64,000 nt of DNA from Hansfordia pulvinata (taxonomy: Eukaryota > Ascomycota > Sordariomycetes > Xylariales), in the NCBI GenBank assembly GCA_006538405.1, contig BJKQ01000018.1, positions 1-64,000 on the forward strand. The letters are read 5' to 3'. Made by a program: the position numbers and the translations under genes. Position 1 is the first letter of the stretch, and every line of letters starts with the position of its first letter. Below the pieces are notes generated by a model, which worked only from the letters and a program-made list of their open reading frames with translations, searched no databases and was not told the origin of the DNA. Shown here one piece after another: positions 1 through 10,928 of this stretch.

Positions 1-73
1 ACCCTAACCCTAACCCTAACCCTAACCCTAACCCTAACCCTAACCCTAACCCTAACCCTAACCCTAACCCTAA
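1..73. repeat. Telomeric repeat array, (CCCTAA)n
   Basis: About 12 perfect head-to-tail copies of CCCTAA run from the first base. This is the C-rich strand of the TTAGGG telomere, oriented as expected for a left chromosome end. The array stops abruptly at position 73-74 and passes into AT-rich sequence. The short length could be the assembled portion only. Confidence 0.98.
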
Positions 74-424
74 GCTATCTTTAATATACTTATTAATGCA
101 CTTAACCCTTAATTCGCTTATTTTATATATTAAGATAAATAGCTTACTAATTTTTATATACTTATCTAAATATTTATAAGATATCTTACTTATTATAAAT
201 ATTATAACGTAAGTTTATCTTAATATATAAGAATTATATTAAAATTAAATTACTTTATTAATAATTTCCTTAATTAGAAGTAAAACGTATCCAGCTGTAT
301 TAAACCTTAACGAATTATAAAAATAATTGAGTTAATAACGCTTTCACGTATATTTCATATATTATTCCTATAAGCTTAAAATAAGACACTTTAAATTAAA
401 AAAGAAATACACAGTGAAAATTGA
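74..424. other. AT-rich subtelomeric spacer, no gene
   Basis: Very AT-rich sequence with many TA/AT steps and no coding potential separates the telomere from the last codon of the terpene-cyclase-like gene. It must also hold that gene's 3' UTR. Such composition in an ascomycete subtelomere is compatible with repeat-induced point mutation (RIP), but no parent repeat is visible here. Confidence 0.7.
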
Positions 425-1699
425 TTAAAGGGATGGACCTATTACAGGAAAAGCTTTCATGGTTCTCTCCGGCAATTTGCGTATATAGTGACGCCAGCCC
501 TCACGACACTGCTCACACAGCTCCACGCCACCAAAGGCATGCGTCTTTCTGGCGCCATAGGATGTCTTATAATGGCAGTCTTTACAACAACCCTCATCGG
601 CCCTTTGCAGGCTATCAACCAAGCCGTCAAACATGAGGTCGCCGCTGCGCGGGAGAAGCGATAAGTACTCGTCTACCGCGTACACGGGGCGCTGTTGGTC
701 GGCATCAACGCGGTTCCAGAGCTTCTTGTTCATCCGGACCTGCGCTAAGACATGGTCATCCTCAGGTCTGCCGATCGTGAGCTCTTCCTCAACAAAGCGG
801 TAGCGACGCATCATCATATGGATGGGTCCACCGAAGGCGCGGAGGAAGTTAACGAGCACGGTGTGTCCTGGCATGCCCGCCATGGAGACATCCAAGGCCC
901 AGAGAAGTTCGCGAGCCTGGTGGAACGCAAAGTTGCGCTCGTCCTCAGGAACGTATGCAAAAGTATTGTTGGTCTCTCCCTCAGCGCGATGCTTGAAGAA
1001 GGCGACAGCGTCGTACATAGTGTCGCCTATCTCGCATAGGACGTCCCACTGCTGCTCGGTGTACCACACGTCGAGAAGGTCGTTGCACGCAAGTGCTGAG
1101 GCGATGGTGAAGCGCGCAAGGGCATCGCAGTCGCGCATGCGGAACCATTGCTGAGGGGAGGCAGCCAGTGCATTGACGTAGCGACGGAATAGCTCGCTGT
1201 GATGCCGCTTCTCGCTAGCCTTGTGCGATGTGACCAGGAGGAAGGTCTTGTACTCGCGTGCCATCTCCTCGTGGCCCGGGGTGTCGTGGAAGAGGTCGTG
1301 AAGGACCTTATCGAGGTCATAGCCGAGAAGGTCATGATGGTCGGTGGCAACGTTCACCATTTCTCCACGAAATTCAGCGATGATGCCGATGATGATGATT
1401 CGCATGAAGGCGACGTAGCGATTCCAATTCGTGTACTCTGGGATGACACATCTGGAGTACTCCCAGGCACAGGCCAAGATCTCGCCTTTTACGTCGGTGG
1501 GTAAAGCGAGGTGGTCGAGATCATGCGCGATATCGTTCGGGTAATGCCAACGGTTGCGAGGCATCTTGAAGGGCTTCTGAAACTGAGAGGATATGCGCGA
1601 GATATGACCGGTGGCAGTCTGTACCGTAGCTGTCTGAAGGAGACTTGAAGCATCCCCCGGGAAGGAGCCCAGGGGAAGCTTTGGCTGTATCTCTGTCAT
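425..1699 (-). CDS. ABA3-like sesquiterpene synthase (alpha-ionylideneethane synthase family)
   Basis: Single-exon gene, 424 aa, starting at the ATG at 1699; the open frame runs further upstream only from a non-ATG codon. The helical body resembles the fungal ABA3 family, the unusual cyclases that make alpha-ionylideneethane from farnesyl diphosphate in fungal abscisic acid synthesis. I recognise it chiefly from the block at residues 236-251, with HRAEGETNNTFAYVP. No DDxxD motif is present, as expected for this family. Acidic stretches at about 206-215 (NDLLDVWYTE) and 238-243 are candidate metal or diphosphate sites, by inference. The C-terminus carries two CxxC pairs (about 372-375 and 395-398). 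The neighbours are two P450 genes, the first transcribed divergently, which supports a biosynthetic role. The exact product cannot be read from the sequence. Confidence 0.75.
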   Translation of the reverse strand: MTEIQPKLPLGSFPGDASSLLQTATVQTATGHISRISSQFQKPFKMPRNRWHYPNDIAHDLDHLALPTDVKGEILACAWEYSRCVIPEYTNWNRYVAFMRIIIIGIIAEFRGEMVNVATDHHDLLGYDLDKVLHDLFHDTPGHEEMAREYKTFLLVTSHKASEKRHHSELFRRYVNALAASPQQWFRMRDCDALARFTIASALACNDLLDVWYTEQQWDVLCEIGDTMYDAVAFFKHRAEGETNNTFAYVPEDERNFAFHQARELLWALDVSMAGMPGHTVLVNFLRAFGGPIHMMMRRYRFVEEELTIGRPEDDHVLAQVRMNKKLWNRVDADQQRPVYAVDEYLSLLPRSGDLMFDGLVDSLQRADEGCCKDCHYKTSYGARKTHAFGGVELCEQCREGWRHYIRKLPERTMKAFPVIGPSL

Positions 1700-2790
1700 T
1701 GGAAATTGAACTGAATGTGAAGATGACACGATAGTTGTGGTAAATAATGAAGTGATGCAGGAGGCTGAGCTTGAAGAGGATAAGTGACGATATGAACATC
1801 GAAATGTCCTGTTAAATACAACATAATCCGTCCCCTCCCGATTCAAAGTCCATTGCAGATCGATGAATCCTTCCCATTCACCCGAAGGCTAGCTCGCTAA
1901 GATCACCCGCATCACCGACGAACACCAGTCCGACTATCCGCGTCCATAAAGTCGACGATAGATGCAGAGTCACTATAGGTAGGAAATTCTTTCCGGGAGT
2001 AGCTTGGTGCTACCGAACAGAACCGCTCTACTGCAGCTATAGGGCGCCCTCCATCATTCTAAAAGCCATATCCTACGATAGGCGGCGTTAGGCGGAGCCT
2101 TGTCGTAACCCTAGACCTTAATTGGACCGATCTCCGCGGAGCCGCACTGCGCACGTTGTTCTTCACGCCAAGCGCTTTAAATCACAGTGCCCGATATACT
2201 GCTGGCTAAACCACTTTGGAAGCTACCACGCGCAAAACTAAACCCGTACCCGAAGACTCGGGATCCGCGCAGCACGTTGCTCCTCACGACCCATACTTTA
2301 GACTTCCCACACCCCGGTACAGTCGATGCAGACCGTGGTATAGTCGATGCGGACCCCAGTATAGTCGATGCAAACCCCGGCAAAGTGGATGGGACAACCA
2401 TCTAGAGCTGCGTTAATAGTGTCCTTTCGACCCTTTAGGGATCGACCATGCGCAACACGAGACCCTTATCCGAATACCCGAGACTCGCGCAGCCCACGCG
2501 TGCTACGGTCCCCCTCACGCCCCACTCTGCGAATCAAGTTGACTAAAACTATCGGCTTTCCCCTTCGGGAGATCTACCGCGCGCAAAACCATACCGCAAT
2601 CATCAGTAGCTCATGTGTTCATTCACGGCTAGGCCATGTCTCTATCACTAAGCATGGCATGCCCTTTCGCAATCACCAAGTTATCTTTCCACTTAAGCTC
2701 GTGCTCATGCAGTCTTCACGTCTTTAAGCTGGAAAAGCCTCCAAGTTCGAGTATTGTGAGCTCCGCTTACTGTCGTTGAAGACAATCACC
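1700..2790. promoter_or_regulatory. Divergent intergenic region between cyclase and P450-1
   Basis: About 1.1 kb separates the start codons of the ABA3-like gene (minus) and the first P450 (plus), so both promoters should lie here. No clear TATA box or regulator site was identified. It holds degenerate repeated phrases (around 2225-2275 and 2450-2500, sharing accYgcgcaaa and actcg-gcgcag words) and a 21-bp tandem repeat. No coding region is convincing. Confidence 0.55.
2318..2395. repeat. 21-bp tandem repeat, about 3.5 copies
   Basis: Three imperfect units of 21 bp, core TAtAGTCGATGCrrACCccrG, start at about 2318, 2339 and 2360; a degenerate partial fourth begins at 2381. It lies inside the divergent promoter region of the terpenoid genes. 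Confidence 0.8.
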
Positions 2791-4653
2791 ATGGACTTCT
2801 TCGGTCTCCCGTTCATTTCGTGGCCCTTGGTGGCATTTTTAGGCCTCATCAGCCTCTACTCTCTCTCTGCTGTCCGTACATGGTACGGGCTGCGCAAAGT
2901 AGCCGTCCCGCACTGGTCTGCTCACTTCTCTTACGCCTGGCTTGGCCGTGTCACCTTTAGCGGAAAACAGTATTGGACACACCGCACACTTCACGAGAAG
3001 TATGGCCCCCTTGTACGCATTGGACCAAAAGAGGTCATGACGGATGACCCAGAGATCTTGCGCTCCATGTCCGCCGTTCGAAGCCCCTTTACCCGGGGCG
3101 ACTGGTACTTGACAGGGCGGTTCGACCCTTACCACGACAACATTTTCAGCTTTCTCGATAACTCGGAGCATAAGAAGGCTCGTGCAAGACTCTCGCCAGG
3201 CTACTCAGGTCGTGAGACCAGCCAGGCGCTCGAAGTTGGCGTGGACGAGCAGATCAATTGCCTGACGAGAATTCTTCGCAAAAAGTATGCCACTGGGGCC
3301 GATGACGCGCCGGCATGGGACTTGGGTACAGGGTCCTCCTACTTCACCATGGACGTTATAACCAAGCTTGCTTTTGGCCATCCGTTTGGGTACTTGTCCG
3401 AGGAGGTGGATAAGTTTGGCTTCCTGGGAGAAATACGGAGCTTATGGCCTATTTTATCACTCACGGGCAACGTGCCCTGGCTTCGCCAATTCCTCTTCTC
3501 CAGGCCTATGCTGAAGCTTTTTGGGCCGAAACATACGGATAAGCACGGCTTTGGTGCCTTGATGGGGTAAGAAGTCTGAAAGATGTGATCTGCGACTGCA
3601 TAGACTGATTGATCTCTTTGTAGGGTTTCCCGGCACTACGTGACGGAAAAGCTCTCCAACTTGGCGAATAGCAAAGGGGATATTCTCGTAAGTTACGCTC
3701 TCACCCTGACGAGGCACACATATAGGCTTGCCTTGCACGAGACACCGGAGAGAAGTGCATCAAGAACTGATCCGCTTTTCTAGGAGTCCTTCGTGCGACA
3801 CGGGCTCGATCGTGACGATTGTGAAGCGGAAGGTCTTTTCACCATCATTGCTGGCAGCGACAGCACAGCAACGGCCATTCGATCCATCTTCATGCATCTT
3901 GTCGCAACGCCCAGGGTTTATCAAAAGCTTAAGAGAGAGATCGAGACCAAGTTAAAGCAGACCGACATTGCCGGGGTAGCTCAAATGAGTGACCTCGCAG
4001 ACATGCCGTACCTCGAGGTTTGTGCCCAACCCTTATCTTATGGTCATATTCAACGCAACTGTAACAGTGGGCGGTGACTGATAAGAGATCATTCTTTCCT
4101 AGGCCGTTGTTCTTGAAGGTATCCACATGAGACCTCCTCTCCTAGGCCTGTTCCCTAAGGTTGTCCCCGCAGCAGGAGCTGAGTTCCACGGGCACTATTT
4201 ACCACCAGGCACGGATGTGTGCATGAATACGTCGGCATTGCTTGGCTCGCGCAGTATATTCGGAAACGATCCAGACGTCTTTCGGCCGGAGCGGTTCATT
4301 GAGCCCACTCATGCAGAGCGGTGTAAGGACATGCGACGCGGCGTGGATCTCGCGTTTGGTCACGGACAGAACCAGTGCTTGGGGAAACACATCGCTCTGA
4401 TGGAGATGACGAAGTTGACGTTCGAGGTGAGTCATTCCGATTTAACTGCCTGGGAGACCTATGTTCCCGGTTCTATCCTCGACTCGAATAACCCAATCCG
4501 GTCCGTAAAACTTATATTCGCCTTTAGCTCCTGCGCAACTTCGATTTCCAGCTGTTGTCACCCTGGCGGCCGAACGAGAATATTTGGAGCTATGGCGTCT
4601 TCTTAGAGTCGCCGCATTTTCGGGTGACGCGTTGCGAGATGCCTTCACCATAG
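2791..4653 (+). CDS. Cytochrome P450, pisatin-demethylase-like, with altered ExxR motif
   Basis: Five exons: 2791-3566, 3624-3687, 3784-4017, 4103-4426, 4528-4653, giving 507 aa. The start is the CACCATGG context at 2791. An N-terminal membrane anchor (about residues 5-28) indicates an ER-bound class II P450. The I-helix motif AGSDST (303-308) and heme loop FGHGQNQCLG (443-452, ligand Cys450) are present. Two near-invariant features are changed: the K-helix ExxR reads EGIH (363-366), with an Arg two residues later (IHMRPP, as if Arg and His were exchanged), and the heme-loop Arg is Gln. The overall sequence resembles fungal pisatin-demethylase-type P450s. Being divergent from the ABA3-like gene, it is the natural candidate for oxidising the cyclase product, if it still folds with heme. 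Confidence 0.85.
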
Positions 4654-5296
4654 AAGACAATTATAGAATCTCTGCCTGCAATGTTAACGTGGCATACAAG
4701 GCCTGATGCTCAATAAATAGTGGTGCGAAAGTCGCGTTGAATATCGAGTCATGGAGCAATACGTACCTTCCTATAGCATCTCTTCAGCGTACTGAACAGC
4801 GTTTGAGGGCTTCTAAGGATAAGCTGCGTTTCGCCAGGTTGATGACCGTGTCATATGTATAGTGCAGTGAGGAACAAGACGATGTTTCATCTTTCAAAGT
4901 GCAATCCGCTGCGGATAGCACTTTGTGTGTGATATTTGTGTTCAGAGCAATCAACTTATTAAAACCGGGGTGGTGTTACCCCACACATACACTGGCCGAG
5001 TATGCCTCAAACTCTCTGTACGGTTATTTGGTTCACTGATTTCGTTCACTGCGACGGGGATCCATTAATGGCCGAGTCATTTGGTGACCTTAAGCTTGAA
5101 TTCGCCGGCAGTCCCATTTCTAGTTCCCGAAAATCTCGTGAACGTCCGATAGGATGCGTGCGAGGCATGAATATCACCTTATAGATGCACCCTTTTAGAG
5201 GCTAACAATTCCGTGTTTGGTGAATAGCAATGCCTTTATATCTGCACCTATAATAGCAACAGCTTGCGATTACAAGCTCAGGTCGCGATTCTTGTC
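4654..5296. other. Intergenic, convergent 3' ends
   Basis: This spacer lies between the convergent ends of P450-1 and the GXWXG/DUF4334 gene. Only a 60-codon open frame (5002-5184) with no recognisable features is present. It is probably 3' UTRs and filler. Confidence 0.6.
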
Positions 5297-5973
5297 TTAG
5301 CCCTTCTTCGAATCCAATCTAGTCAGATAAAAGAAATATGGCCCATCCGCGGCGTAGTCTCGCGCGTCCATTGCCCCAATCACCGTATCCTCCGAGACAC
5401 GCTTGAATGAATCAATAATGGCAAGTTGGTCGTAGATCATGGAAGCCGTAGCTACGTTTCTAAAGACCACTTGACGAAGCTACACCACCACCCATAATAC
5501 AATGTCAGCCACGTACACTGCAGATGCGCAACATGAGTGAAATCAGTGGCGAATCTGGGTCATGCTTACACGGGCTTTTCCATAAGTAGTCGCAGGCACG
5601 CGCGTACCAGCTTCGTCGAAAACTATGACCGGGTTGACATCATCAACAGTGTGGAACTCCTTGCCTGCGAATCTGAGCCCGTCAAGGAGGGAATGGACAG
5701 GATGGCCTGTGTTGAAACTGCCGGCTTCCCACTGTCCAAGGAGACATTCAGGTTGTATAGCCTCAGAGTCGTCGTACAAAGAAGCCACGGTAGACTGGTC
5801 GACGTGGCTGTCGCCCTTTGCAACCAGGTCGTTAAACCGAGTACTGATGATAAAACGGTCAGTCGTACTACGCTCTAAGGCCCACGCATTTTTCTAGGAC
5901 GGAGGAATGAGAGCAAGGTTCTCTTCCTTTGGTTTTTCGGATTCAGGATTGAATGAACTTACAGGGTAGACAT
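5297..5973 (-). CDS. Small GXWXG/DUF4334-family protein
   Basis: Three exons assembled by hand: 5963-5973 (11 nt, MSTL start), 5570-5867 and 5297-5479, with GT-AG introns of 95 and 90 bp. The product is 163 aa. Residues 45-62 (LLGQW-x3-F-NTGHP) match the GXWXG domain, with Ala in place of the final Gly. The C-terminal half (about 104-158, including DQLAIIDSFKR, DARDYAADGPYFFYLTRLD) matches DUF4334. No signal peptide or membrane segment is visible, so it is probably cytosolic. The biochemical function of the family is not established. Its place between two P450s and next to a terpene cyclase suggests a role in the same pathway, for example as a small-molecule isomerase or binding protein, which is inference. 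The very short first exon makes it easy to miss. Confidence 0.8.
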
Positions 5974-7109
5974 GATCGTGATGTGTGCTCGCGAGTAATT
6001 GTTGTGTGAGGTGTTGTAAATCTAGAGCAACGATGTAGGAGACGAGAACCTTTGCCTAAGTAGATAAAGGAGCCAAGCTTCAGTTCTTAGAGTCAGGTCT
6101 TCGGTGAAACTCAGACTGCGACCACCGGGTTGTCGTAACCTTATGCCGAGGCAAGCGGTCATGGGCCGATCAATCCTCGCTACCAGTGAGGTGGGCATGC
6201 GACCGATGCGCCCTGAATCACTAATGCTTTGTTGGACAAAAAATAGGATCCGATCTGAGCCACACTAGCTTAGTGAAGTCGGCGACCTGCTAACGCACAG
6301 TGTGATCTTGCGCTCTCTCTAGCTCGGGTGCTCGGCTCGGCTCAGCCTGGCGACCCACAGGTACTGACTCCAACATTTCGTACTATTCACTCGCTTAATG
6401 CTGATATCCACTCGCTCAACACTAAGGCTAACCCCCGAGCATCAACTGCCGAGCATCAACTACCGGGCATTTATTAGCACGACAGACCGGTAAGACCAAA
6501 CAAGCCGAGTCATTCTCTTCAACACCATCCACTCGCCAAATGCCGCGGCTAGCTTCCAAGCGTGTGTGAGCATACAAGTAACAGACTGATGTAACCGACC
6601 CGAGTTGTTTATGCCTTGAAAGCACGATTGATCCGCTGGCGATGACGGGATTCGGGCGAAGGGAGAGCTCCGAAGCCACAGATCGGCGACAAGGATCCTT
6701 GTCGGGATCGATGACTACAAGCAGCCATATCGCCGCGCGTTTGGACCCCAAGAACATCTCGAATGTGTACTAACCTCTGACCTATAGTACCCACTTGATC
6801 GTCACCCCTAAATGGCATCTGCCGCTTACCAATACGGAGTTCTCGAGTCAATACAATTCTGGCTATACTACTAGTTTCTGGAGATCGGGCCGGAATACCC
6901 TGTTAGGAATGTATTTGGAGGCGACTCGCCGTCAAAAGCCGCAACAACCTGTTTAGACAAATCAAGGGTCGATGCGGATGAAGGAACATCAACATTTGTA
7001 ACGCCTTTCCGGTACCATTCAAGAAAGATTTCGAGTCCCTGTACTATACTACGAATCTATCATCACGACTGTCAGGCCGCTCGTCGTCACTACATACCTG
7101 CTCACCAAT
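5974..7109. promoter_or_regulatory. Divergent intergenic region, DUF4334 gene / P450-2
   Basis: About 1.1 kb between divergent start codons, so it should carry both promoters. Phrases such as cgagcatcaactrccg and cactcgctc/ccactcgcc recur around 6385-6540, but no regulator site can be named. Open frames here (for example 6428-6757 minus) show no family resemblance. Confidence 0.5.
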
Positions 7110-8865
7110 ATGGCTGTCGTCTCAACGTTGCTAATCGCCTCCGCCTTCGCGTTGGTATACAAGCTGGCGCAATGGGTCGTGGGCACCCTGCGCCCAAAGA
7201 ACTTTCCGCCCGGGCCTCCTATCATCCCTGGACTCGGAAACCTCCTGGACATCCCCCTCAAGAAGCCGTACCTCCAATTCGACAAATGGGCACGTCAGTA
7301 CGGCGACCTCGTCGGCATCAAGACAGGTACTAGCAATCTGGTCATCATCAACAGCCCAGCCCTGGTATCCGAGCTATTCGACAAGCGCGGCGCTGTGTGC
7401 TCTGATCGCCCAAACTCCCACTTCATTTCCAAGTACGTGGCGTATGGCGAGGAAGAGAGGCACATCTCCATTCTGCAGTATGATGACTACTACAGGCGAT
7501 GGCGCAAGAGTCTCCAGCCTATGCTCAGCAGTGCGGGAATTAGCCAATGCCTCCCCCTGCTCGAAGCGGAAGCCAGCAGTCTGTGCTACAAGATCATGGA
7601 GGGCAACGAAGGAGACATTGTTGAACATCTCGACTACTGGTCATTTGCCGTCCCCTTTGTTCTGATTGTGGGAGAGAGGCTTCACGACATGCCGCCTCAA
7701 TACCTTGGCGACTTTTTGCGAGCACAAAATGAAGTTGTCAAATTGGCCACGCCAGGTGTCGCACCCCCCGTCGATATTTTTCCCATCTTGAAATACGTTC
7801 CCGAATTTTTTTCAGGCTGGAAGAAGCATGCTCGATGGGTTCGGGAGATCGTCGTCGAGGATGCTTCGCGGCTGAGAAAGTCAGCCGAGAAGCAGTTTGA
7901 GCAAATTCAGCGTGATCCTGGCTCGGTCGCATACCCCAGCTACATGGCCAAGATTATGCAAGACCAGCAGGGTCTCAAGACCACCGTGGCTGAGGATGGT
8001 TTCACGCCCACACAATTGGGATATGCTGGGCAGGCAGTCGCAGCGGCCGCGACGGAAACCACTGCAGCCACCATGAAAAATTTGCTGGCCACACTTGCGG
8101 CGTATCCTCATATCATGGCTAAAGCTCAAAAAGAAGTCGACCTTATCGGGAATGGGTCGCCCCCAACTTTCGAGCAGGTGCATGGTCTGACTTATCTAAG
8201 AGCATGCATCTCTGAGGTGCGTATCATGCAATTTTTCACGCGTCCCTGGGTGCTCGATGCCTTTGAAAATGGATTAACCCTCCCATCTTGACGAAGCTAA
8301 TGACCTGAGACAGATCCTCCGCTGGCGACCAACCACGCCGAACGCCTTCCCCCATGTTCTGACACGAAATGAAAATGTAGGGAACTACCACTTTCCCGCT
8401 GGAACAGTATTCATCGCCAACGTTTGGACAATTCATCACAACGAGGACGAGTATGAGAGTCCCAACGAGTTCATACCAGAGCGGTTCCTCCAACACCCTC
8501 TAGGCCTGAGAAGAGAGGCGGTCGGATCCATGGAAACCTCCGCTTCAACCACTGCCACTTCACCCGGCACACACGGACGGAAAGCTTTGTATGCCTTTGG
8601 TTCAGGTCGTAGGCAATGCCCTGGTGAAAATTTTGCCTTTGCCGCTATTAGCATAACATTGGCAAAGTTGCTGTGGGCGTACGACCTGCTTCCACCGCAG
8701 GAGGGTGTCGATCTGAGCATCGAGACTGGCTTCACAGATGGCCTGCTCAGCGCCCAGGTGAACCCTAGAGTACAATTCAAGCTGCGAGATGAGAAGCGCC
8801 AGACTCTTCTTAAGAGTGATATCGAAAGGACCTCAATTTCGGCGGAGCAGATTTTAGGCAGATAG
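7110..8865 (+). CDS. Cytochrome P450 (class II, O-methylsterigmatocystin-oxidoreductase-like type)
   Basis: Two exons, 7110-8216 and 8314-8865, giving 552 aa. There is an N-terminal membrane anchor (about 2-22) followed by the Pro-rich hinge FPPGPPIIPGLGN, the usual ER-targeting layout. The I-helix region has an AATETT stretch near residue 311. ExxR is intact as EILR (369-372, split exactly by the intron), and the heme loop FGSGRRQCPG (464-473, ligand Cys471) is canonical. The hinge and C-terminal style resemble fungal CYP64-like enzymes, but I cannot assign a family number. As the fourth gene of the telomeric set it probably oxidises the terpenoid scaffold. In contrast to P450-1, every catalytic signature is intact. 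Confidence 0.9.
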
Positions 8866-10408
8866 GACTGGGTGTGTATTATGGGCAGGCGCGACCGTGC
8901 AAGGGGCGTATTTAGGTGGAAATAGGGGCTTTTAGCCTAACTGTGGATTCTTCCCTTCTTCAACATCAATACCACATTTGCTCCCATCCTTACTATTACC
9001 TATTGCCCGGATAGGGCAAACCGTCCTGCAAATAAGACAATCAGTAAGGACCGATTCTTCCGGAGCGACCTTCTGTTCAGCTTAAACTGCTGCCTGGTCA
9101 CCGAGTTATAGGTCAATACTTATTTGCTTAATAAGAGGGTGTCTGGCCGCCGAGGCGACCCCTGGCCCGGGGGAATTTGAAAAGCTTAAAATCTGAAGGT
9201 AACAATAATAAAGGATAAGAATAAAAATCAAAAGGGTCGCTGATAGCAGATAGTTTATTTAAACGTTTCTCAATAATCAACGCCGTGTTTACGGCTTATC
9301 TTTAATATAAGTTAAGATAGCCATTCAATTAAGCGAGACCGTGAAGGAGGGTATTTAAGTAAAAGCAAAAGCTTTTAGCTTAATTATGGATTCTCTTTTT
9401 CGTTAATATTAAGACCACACTAACTTTTATCTTTATTATTACTTACTTAAACTCGGGACTCTATATTAAACTTTCAAAACACTTAGCCCTTAAATAGATT
9501 TTTAATACCGTTTTAAAACTTCTTAATAATAACAAAATTTTAAAAAGATTTAAAAGCAATATTATATAAAGTATCATATTCGTAATGAAAGGGAATACAT
9601 ATAATATATAATAGTTATTATATTATATATATCATGTTTATTAAGCCGTATTTAAAGGTTAATTAATATATAAATTAAGTTAAAAAACCGTATAACTTAT
9701 TACTTATAAGTATCGCTTTAAAGAAGTAAAGCTCATGTTTTAAGCCGGGATAAGCTTAATTCTTCCCACGTAATTAATAACTTTAATTAAAGGATACTTA
9801 ACATTTTTCAACTTTATAAAGGTTGTTAATCTTAATACATCAATATGTTAGTATAAGCTAAAATATAAGTAAAAAGAAAAGAATTAAAATGAAATATATT
9901 AAATCCGCCGTATAATTATTTAATTAAACATTTTTCATTTACTTTTTATCTTAATAAAAGAAATTTAATAAAGAAAGAAACGTAAAATCAATACACACGT
10001 CGCTTTCTTAGAGATAAAATGCTTTTACATCGCTTAAGATTATAATAAGTTGATTTTATAACGGTCTTTTCATAATTATTAACTTTTAACGGGATAAATT
10101 TTCACGTTAAAGGCTTTAAATCTTGTATAATAGATTCTTCAACTGGTTTTAATTGATTATTTTATTAATATTAACTTATATATCTCGTATTTATAACTGA
10201 AGTAATATAAGATTTAAAAATAAAGCTTTATAAACATCTTTACTTATTATATATTATAAATAAGTCGTGAATATAAGTAAATTGTTGATTCCCCGTTTTA
10301 TGAATATATTTACCTTCTTAAAAGAAGATGTAATTTGATTTTATACCGTTTTTATTTTTTATATAAAAAAACAACCGGTAATCGGCCTTTATAAGCTTTT
10401 AGCCGTTC
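8866..10408. other. AT-rich degenerate block, no gene
   Basis: From about 9170 to 10400 the sequence becomes strongly AT-rich with dense TA steps and stops in all frames, quite unlike the flanking genes. This is the composition expected of RIP-mutated repeats in ascomycetes. No element ends or coding remnants can be recognised by eye. Confidence 0.75.
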
Positions 10409-10810
10409 TTAAGCTCTGGACTGTGGGTAAACAACAACGTAACGGCAACTGTTGCTCTTCATCACTGTGGCTACCTTCATGCGACCATGCTCTTTAGTTA
10501 TCCTCACCCCTTTGAAATTCGAGGGCTCCGCACCGGCTTCCGATCTCTGGGCCGTCTTGAAAGCCTTAGCGGCACTTCCACTGTTGAACATTGCTACCCT
10601 TTCATGTCTGTTATCCCATCCGATCTCCCAACCTGTGATATACCCTTCAAAGAACTCAGAAGGCATTTTAAACGCTGGGTGTATAGCCGAAATCTCGAAC
10701 GTGGCGTGATAATAACCCTCCTCATCGTATGCCTTTAATATAGCAGACTGCACGCCTGATATTACACCTGCAAAAGCGAGGGAGAGGTTGATTGTTCGGC
10801 TGAATAACAT
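10409..10810 (-). CDS. Small secreted protein, unknown function
   Basis: Single exon, 133 aa, starting at the ATG at 10810. Residues 1-22 (MLFSRTINLSLAF... to about VQSA) form a clear signal peptide with a hydrophobic core. The mature part is about 110 aa and polar, with several Trp/Tyr residues (YHATFEIS, GWEIGWDN) and a single Cys near the end. A TATAAAAG box lies about 110 bp upstream. No family is recognised. An isolated small secreted protein in AT-rich subtelomeric DNA is typical of effector candidates in host-associated fungi, but this is context only. Confidence 0.7.
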   Translation of the reverse strand: MLFSRTINLSLAFAGVISGVQSAILKAYDEEGYYHATFEISAIHPAFKMPSEFFEGYITGWEIGWDNRHERVAMFNSGSAAKAFKTAQRSEAGAEPSNFKGVRITKEHGRMKVATVMKSNSCRYVVVYPQSRA

Positions 10811-10920
10811 ATTGAAAGCCTTGGTTAAGTGTTTAATGCGAGAAAATGTAGAAGCTGAGTTAAAGCTGTAATGGATGTTGTGGTTCAAGAATACTACAAT
10901 AGATCAGGTGTCTTCTCCTT

Positions 10921-10928
10921 CTTTTATA
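10921..10928 (-). promoter_or_regulatory. TATA box (TATAAAAG) of small secreted protein gene
   Basis: TATAAAAG reads on the minus strand about 110 nt upstream of the ATG at 10810. The spacing fits a TATA element with a short 5' UTR. Confidence 0.6.
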
